From the NCBI GenBank assembly GCA_027625915.1, contig JANTQA010000015.1, forward strand, positions 3,811,001-3,875,000: DNA of 64,000 nt. Reading direction: 5' to 3'. The notes beneath the pieces are model-generated. The model worked only from the letters and a program-made list of their open reading frames with translations. It was not told the DNA's origin and ran no database searches. Source of the stretch: Anaeramoeba flamelloides (taxonomy: Eukaryota > Metamonada > Anaeramoebidae). The position numbers and the translations under genes were made by a program. This document shows positions 58,626 through 64,000 of the stretch, in pieces (position 1 is the first letter of the stretch; each line of letters starts with the position of its first letter).

Positions 58626-60169
58626 ACAAACCTGATCGGAAATTTTTTTTTTTTCTAAAAAAAAAAAAAAAGAAGAAGAATAAAAAAAACCAAACAAAAG
58701 ATAAGCGTCAGTTAAAGGCAACGTGCAATAAAAATAATAGTATTTCTTCCAAAAGTAGCAATTCCAAAAAAATTGACTGAGATTCCAAGTAATCGTGGTT
58801 AACTCAATGCTTTTGTTGGTGCTTTGCTAAAAATTGTAATTTCTATTCTCGCTTCAAGCTATGCTTAATGAATTTTGTGGAAAGCTAAGTAAAACAAAAC
58901 TTGGCCAAAAGGGATTTTCTTGAAAATAATAAGAAGGAAAAATGAATTGGAAAATATTTTTTGGAAGGTGTTTTTGGCTTATGTATACTCCACAGCAAAT
59001 TATTGACAAAAATACACCCCAATCTGAAAAATCAATCTTTATAATGTGTTTCACAAAGCCATTTAAAATTAACATAAAAAAATTTTCAAACTTTGATCGA
59101 AAAAAGAACAAAAAAACTTAAAATAGAAATATTTATGAAACAAAAGGAGTAAAGACTTTGAAAAATTATAGATCTGTTTTGTAAAAATGCTACTGGGGTA
59201 ACAGTATTGAAGATAACTCTCAGCCCGAAAATTTGGAATATTACTTTTTTCAATTTTTGCACACGTGAATTACTTTTTTTCAATTAACAAAAATTTTTCA
59301 ATTCCAATGAAATTTCGGTTATCTATTCTTTTTTTAAACAAATAATTTAATTAAAAACATAAGCTAAATTTATCTATAATTTTTGTTATAATGTAAAATT
59401 AGAAAATTTGATCTTCTTCTTGTTTTAAAAATTGTAAAAAGAGTTTATTCCCAATTAGATAGTTTTATTTTTCTTTGAAAAACGAACATAATAAAGTTTA
59501 TACTTTTTTAAAATTATGTATCGAGATGTTTAATACCTTTAAATGATTAAAGATTGAATATTTTTTTTGGATATTTACAATAATAATTGATATATTTTTC
59601 TTGAATTATTAAAATCAAGGTAAAAATATATACGAAAAATGAAATTAGATAATTTTTTTACAATATTGACTTCAATATATCCCCAAAGAAATAGATTATT
59701 GTTTCTTTAAGAAAAACATTAAAAATTAAATTATTTATATTATAATAAAAAAATTTTCCTTGTTTTTTGATGAATTTTTGATTCTTACAAAATACCATGA
59801 TATAAACCCAAATACGCAACTAAAAAAGACCTAAATAATAAATAATGAAGAAAAATTATTAATTTAAACAAGATCAACCTCATTATTGAATTATCAATTA
59901 AAATATTCTTTGAAATTAAGTTAAATAAATCTATTGATTATGTTATTTATTTTTTTTTATTTAATTGTTTTTACTGAAGAGAGGTGATCCAATATAATTT
60001 CATCTTATTCTTCTGAAAATTTAGATTTATTTAGAGTTTTATATAAACCATGTTACATGTTTGATTAGAACTCAGTTGATTACACATCTTGAAAAAATGA
60101 AAAGAAAAAATAGCTGATTAAAAAAAAGAAAAAGAATAGGAGGAAGAAATGTGTGAAAAATTTTGGAGA

Positions 60170-60380
60170 ATAGTCTTTATTGGTAAGGGTTAAGTGCTCA
60201 AGAGAACTTAATCTGCTAAAGAGAGAGTTTTGAAGTGACTAAATTTGTGACTCCTAATTCAAAGAGTAGTCAAAAGAATCTTTTAATTACAGTCATTAGA
60301 AGTATTTTAAACTCAATTTAGTTTTCTGAAACATAAGAGAATAGGATTTATTGGTAAGGGTTAAGTACTCGAAACAAAAT
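60170..60380. repeat. Pair of ~35-bp direct repeats
   Basis: TTATTGGTAAGGGTTAAGT.CTC at about 60177-60201 recurs at about 60349-60373, each preceded by GAGAATAG. They lie roughly 0.85-1 kb upstream of the phosphatase start. TTAGGG-like GGTAAGGGTTAAG motifs drew attention but are not a telomere array. Confidence 0.6.
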
Positions 60381-60794
60381 AGAATAAAAAAATAATAAAA
60401 AAAGTATAAAAAATTAATTTAAGGGTCGAGTTATTCCGGTTAAAAATAATTTACAGAAATGGATTAAAAAAATTTTGTAATTTTAAATGATTGCTGAATA
60501 AACAATCAAAAATAACCAACGTGTAAAGTGCGATCGATCTCCAAAAATACAACCCTCTTTAACTTGAAACTAACATTTGTGTTTGAAAGAAATTATACAA
60601 ATAAAAAAAATATATTAAATGATAACAAACCAAATTTTTTGAGTATTCAGCAAATAAAATTCTAGCCAACAATAGATTTGAGGAAATGAGAGTTGACTAA
60701 ATGTTATTGAAAACTCCAATTCAGAGAGAGAGAAAAAAAAAGTAATAAAAGTTTAAAACTAAACAATAATAAATAATCCTCCTCTAATGAAATG

Positions 60795-61130
60795 CTAGTA
60801 TTTGGAGAAAAAAAGGGACAATTTAAGTAACACAATGATCACAACCCGTATACATTACAATTTTTGAAAGTTAGCGTAGTTTATTGAGAATGTACGAAAT
60901 AATCTTCATTTTTAAACTCGAAAATCGTGATTATTTTTCTTTTTCATTTTTAGGTTTCCGTACAAGGATCCTCGAGTTTACATATCTCTTTTTTTCTTCT
61001 GTAATTTTTACTTTTACTTAAAAAAAAACATACAAATGTTTGAATAGATCCAATTAGGAGAATATTTCAAATGACATTGTTTTCATATTTTATGTGCGAA
61101 AAAGGTTTTTCGACAATTTGAAAAATCATA
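60795..61130 (+). repeat. Dispersed duplication R3, copy B, upstream of the CDC14-like gene
   Basis: Matches 27700-28050 in the same orientation. It ends about 75 bases before the phosphatase ATG, so it may include that gene's promoter and 5' UTR. Confidence 0.6.
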
Positions 61131-61206
61131 AAAGTTGTCCTTAAATATTAACAACTGAAAAATTCATTTTTTTCTTCGAAATAAAAAAAATAAAAAAATA
61201 ATTGAA

Positions 61207-62676
61207 ATGGAAAAACAATTCTGTGAGCTTGTACCAAATAAAGTTTATTTATATTGTAGATCATTAAAAAGCCAACCACACGAAATGATTAATTCAAATG
61301 ATTATGAGTTGTGTCTTCATGATGAATATCGATATTCGAGGGTATGCGTTGACTTTGGGCCTTTTGATTTGTATACAAACATCAAATGTTATCGAAGGCT
61401 CGAGCCCTTGTTTGATCAAATAGGAAAAGACTTTGAGAGGCTCTTTCTCTGTGTTCCAATTGAAACAACAGACAGGACCAATTACATCACGCTTGTGGCA
61501 TCCTGTGTGATGATTTATTATTCGTGCAAGCCGAAAGATCTTTATTCCAAGATCGCACACATGGAGCCATTTCGAGGATATATCGACTCGACCTTTTATT
61601 GGTCAACCTTTGAATTGCAAGTCTTGGATGTTTTGGAAGGACTTGACCATGCAATCAAGGTGGGCTTTCTTGATTACAAAACTTTTGATCTGAAAGCCTT
61701 TTGGGATTTGTCACGAATTGTGAATGGCAATCTCAGTTGGATCGTTCCAGGCAAAATTGTTGTCTGTAGAACACCGGTTCAGTCTTTAAATGGAGAAATT
61801 CCAAAAGAGCCAATTGTTCAAAAGTGGAACGAATTCCGAGGCAAATTTTTGAAATCCGTATCAAAAATTACAACACCACCAATAACCAAAAAGAATTTAA
61901 AAAGTGTTATTGCCAATAAGAATCCCCCAAACGAGAAGAGCAATGGCAAAAATAAAAATAAGAAACAAAAAGGAAACGGAAAAGGAAACGGGAAAGGAAA
62001 TGGAAAAGGGAATGAAAAGGGGAATGAAAAGGGGAACGGAAAAGGGAATGGAAAAGGGAATGGAAAAGAAAAAGATAAGCAAATAAACAAAAAGAAAAAA
62101 AGTAAAAAAAGTGAAAACATTAACAAAGAAGTCTCAAATAAACAAAACAAAACTAAAAAAAAATCAAAGAATCTTACAAACCCTAAAGAAAGTTCGAAAA
62201 AGCATATCAAATACAACATTAGTTCAAAACATGCAAGATATTGCCCAGTAAAAAACTATGTTAACTTTTTTACAGAATTAGGAGTCACAGACATTATTCG
62301 TTTATGTCAACCCTTCTACGACAAAAGGCATTTTACTGAAAATGGTTTTAATTTCCACGACTTGTATTTTATTGATGGTGGTTTGCCTACTCTGAAAATT
62401 TTTAAAAAGTTTTTGCAAATTGCCTCAAAAACACAAGAAAAATCTGAAAGATTTGAGAAAAATGCAATAGTCGCTGTTCATTGTAAAGCTGGCCTTGGCC
62501 GAACAGGTGTTCTTGTTTGTTCCGTTTTACATAGATTTTATAAATTTTCAGCCCGACAGGCTATTGCTTGGAATCGATTGTGCAGACCTGGATCAGTTAT
62601 GGGATTCCAACAGGAGTTTTTAGTTAATTTAGAAAATGGTACACTTGGTAACGAAAATCATATGGACTTTTTTTAA
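61207..62676 (+). CDS. CDC14-like dual-specificity phosphatase with basic low-complexity insertion
   Basis: A 489-residue single-exon protein from ATG to TAA. Residues 8-190 match the CDC14 N-terminal (A) domain: VPNKVYLYC, a YRYSRVCVDFGPFDLYTN segment, the HMEPFRGYIDSTF stretch and GNLSWIVPGK. Residues 335-475 are the catalytic (B) domain: VTDIIRLCQPFYDKRHFTENG, LYFIDGGLP with the likely general acid Asp390, and the signature HCKAGLGRTG with nucleophile Cys426 and Arg432, then AIAWNRLCRPGSVMGFQQEF. All catalytic residues are kept. Between the two domains lies a ~120-residue Lys/Asn/Gly insertion (residues 225-335) with about nine GNGK or GNEK units, absent from typical CDC14. CDC14 enzymes remove phosphate from Cdk-type Ser-Pro sites and act in mitotic exit, cytokinesis or cilium function; the lysine-rich insert could act as a nuclear or nucleolar targeting segment, which is inference. 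Confidence 0.95.
   Translation: MEKQFCELVPNKVYLYCRSLKSQPHEMINSNDYELCLHDEYRYSRVCVDFGPFDLYTNIKCYRRLEPLFDQIGKDFERLFLCVPIETTDRTNYITLVASCVMIYYSCKPKDLYSKIAHMEPFRGYIDSTFYWSTFELQVLDVLEGLDHAIKVGFLDYKTFDLKAFWDLSRIVNGNLSWIVPGKIVVCRTPVQSLNGEIPKEPIVQKWNEFRGKFLKSVSKITTPPITKKNLKSVIANKNPPNEKSNGKNKNKKQKGNGKGNGKGNGKGNEKGNEKGNGKGNGKGNGKEKDKQINKKKKSKKSENINKEVSNKQNKTKKKSKNLTNPKESSKKHIKYNISSKHARYCPVKNYVNFFTELGVTDIIRLCQPFYDKRHFTENGFNFHDLYFIDGGLPTLKIFKKFLQIASKTQEKSERFEKNAIVAVHCKAGLGRTGVLVCSVLHRFYKFSARQAIAWNRLCRPGSVMGFQQEFLVNLENGTLGNENHMDFF
61955..62079 (+). repeat. Tandem GGAAAxGGAAAyGG hexanucleotide-type repeat inside the phosphatase gene
   Basis: Repeats of AAAGGRAAYGG units encode alternating Gly-Asn-Gly-Lys and Gly-Asn-Glu-Lys. 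Length remains a multiple of three, preserving the frame to the catalytic domain. Confidence 0.85.
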
Positions 62677-62751
62677 ATATGCCTTTGAACAATTTATTTT
62701 ATTTATCTATTTTTTGAATTTTTATAAATTGATTAAAGATGTATTAATCCG

Positions 62752-62757
62752 AATAAA
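62752..62757 (+). promoter_or_regulatory. Candidate polyadenylation signal of the CDC14-like gene
   Basis: AATAAA about 75 bases after the stop, overlapping a second AATAAA. Weak evidence in this base composition. Confidence 0.35.
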
Positions 62758-64000
62758 TAAAATTTATTTCCAATTATTTTCTGTAACTGACATTGTAAAA
62801 TTAAATTATCAATTTTTTTTTTTTTTCACTTGATTTGCTAATATTTAGAACTATTAATTTCGCCATATACAAATTTTGTAATAAACTTGCTTTCTAAATC
62901 ATTCATTAGATTTTTTTAGAAGTAGTAAAACATTATTTATATAATTATTTGGTATTTAACAGTTTTCTTAAATTTTATTTTTATTTGGAAGACTTTATTA
63001 CAATGTTTAACATTTCTATATCAAAGATTAATATTGTTTTTTGTAAGAAAATTATTTTAGAATTTTTCATGATGAAAAAACAGATAAATTGAATATGATA
63101 ATTTTAGTTTTTTTAAAAAAAACAATTATATACTATTAGAATTTTTTTAAAAAAAAAACAAATATATTCAGGATACAACCCTTTGTTAACTATTAGAAAA
63201 TCACTTTTAAGGTTACAAAAAAAAAAAAAAAAATGAAATGCAGCTTTTCACTTTATTATTTTTTTGAATTTTAACTTATATTTAGATATTTTCTAGATAA
63301 CTTTAATTGAAAGGAAAAAATGAACGAGCAAAAATACCTGATAAATAAACACCAGTTTCTTCGAACTTTACTCTATGGGTTTATTTCTAATAATAATTAA
63401 TATATATATATATATATATATTAATTATATTATCATAAAAATATTTAACATTTTTTTAATTTAAAGTAAAGCCCATAAAAAATTTGATAAAAAAATTCTT
63501 GAATTTAAAAGAATTGAGAAAAAATTATTATTTTTTTTCTCTTATTTCATTTTTAAAAAACATCAAAAAGCAATTTTTTTTTTTTTTTTTGAAAACTTAA
63601 TTGGAAATCATTGTTATTTAAATGATTTTTTTTTTTAAAAACTTTTGTTCTTTCCTTTCTAAATTATTTTGAAATTTTACTCTTTTTAATCAAAAAAAAC
63701 CGGTTAAATATGCTATTTTTTGTTTTTATAAAGTTCACTATATTGGTATATTTAAAAGTTATTAGTATATAATTTAATCATTTTTAGTTCTAATAAAACG
63801 AATAGGTTATTTTTTAATGACATACTTTATTCAGAAAATATTAGAAAATTTTCAAGTATAATTTGACGTATATTTCTTTTATAAATAAATTTCGAAAAAG
63901 TAAAAGAGAAAAAGATCTGACAAGAGTAAATATGTTTAATTTTATTCTAAAAAATTCATTTTTTTTTTATTTGCACAATTTCAAAAGGTAAAATATGTCA
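62758..64000. other. AT-rich right end, no gene seen
   Basis: Homopolymer-rich sequence with a (TA)n tract at about 63400-63421 flanked by ATTAAT inverted sequence. No coding or RNA feature was recognised. Confidence 0.6.

Larger units (their letters stand above)
53964..61206. other. 7-kb intergenic region rich in MITEs and duplications
   Basis: Contains PAL copies 6-9, duplications R1 copy B, R2 copy B and R3 copy B, FB copy 5, a T9GTAAATA minisatellite, a (TA)n(TGTA)n microsatellite and a pair of ~95-bp repeats with palindromes near 58.5 kb. No coding exon is supportable. Confidence 0.6.

Noticed and set aside
60170-60380. GGTAAGGGTTAAG motifs as internal telomeric repeats
   Set aside because: Only two copies 170 bases apart, and not arranged in tandem.

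Overview
This is a very AT-rich eukaryotic nuclear window (long A/T runs, many (TA)n tracts, and coding islands that are visibly richer in G+C). It holds spliced genes with GT-AG introns, two 5S rRNA genes, Asn/Asp/Lys-rich low-complexity tracts inside proteins, and many short palindromic transposon relics. The gene mix is RCC1/BTB proteins, a Ras with a CaaX box, a tandem-CH actin-binding module fused to metabolic enzymes, an EPG5-like autophagy protein, a CDC14-like phosphatase and a radical SAM/SPASM enzyme of prokaryotic type. This suggests a free-living amoeboid protist, possibly anaerobic. An Anaeramoeba-type metamonad or an amoebozoan would fit; this is inference, and no rRNA large enough to settle it is present.

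Layout. 1.7-3.4 kb: an RCC1-BTB protein whose 3' exon is clear and whose 5' exons are uncertain. 8.1-9.2 kb: an intronless radical SAM/SPASM enzyme (minus strand). 10.3 and 13.4 kb: two nearly identical 5S rRNA genes, dispersed and on the same strand. 15.4-16.2 kb: a complete three-exon Ras GTPase (minus). 22.2-23.9 kb: a BTB-BACK-like protein with a C-terminal class I glutamine-amidotransferase-like fold. 31.2-40.2 kb: a 3001-codon EPG5-like reading frame (minus), interrupted by one in-frame TAA. 47.5-49.6 kb: a two-exon gene fusing tandem calponin-homology domains to a cytidylyltransferase and a HAD phosphatase (minus). 53.4-54.0 kb: a DUF3228 protein (minus). 61.2-62.7 kb: a CDC14-like phosphatase with a basic repeat insertion.

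The long spaces between genes are not featureless. They carry nine copies of a ~197-bp near-perfect palindrome flanked by TA (a Tc1/mariner-type MITE), two oppositely oriented copies of a ~475-bp element with TA flanks and long imperfect inverted ends, about five copies of a ~120-bp fold-back element, and several older dispersed duplications of 350-850 bp. Two of the palindromes sit in one member of a duplicated pair and are absent from the other, giving filled and empty sites. No transposase gene is visible, so these elements look non-autonomous.

The genes do not form one pathway. Shared themes are cytoskeletal and membrane signalling (Ras, tandem CH, RCC1-BTB), protein turnover and autophagy (BTB adaptors, EPG5), and two unusual enzyme architectures: the CH-cytidylyltransferase-HAD fusion and the radical SAM/SPASM protein. 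Family assignments were made by eye from motifs and from memory of family sequences; no search was run.
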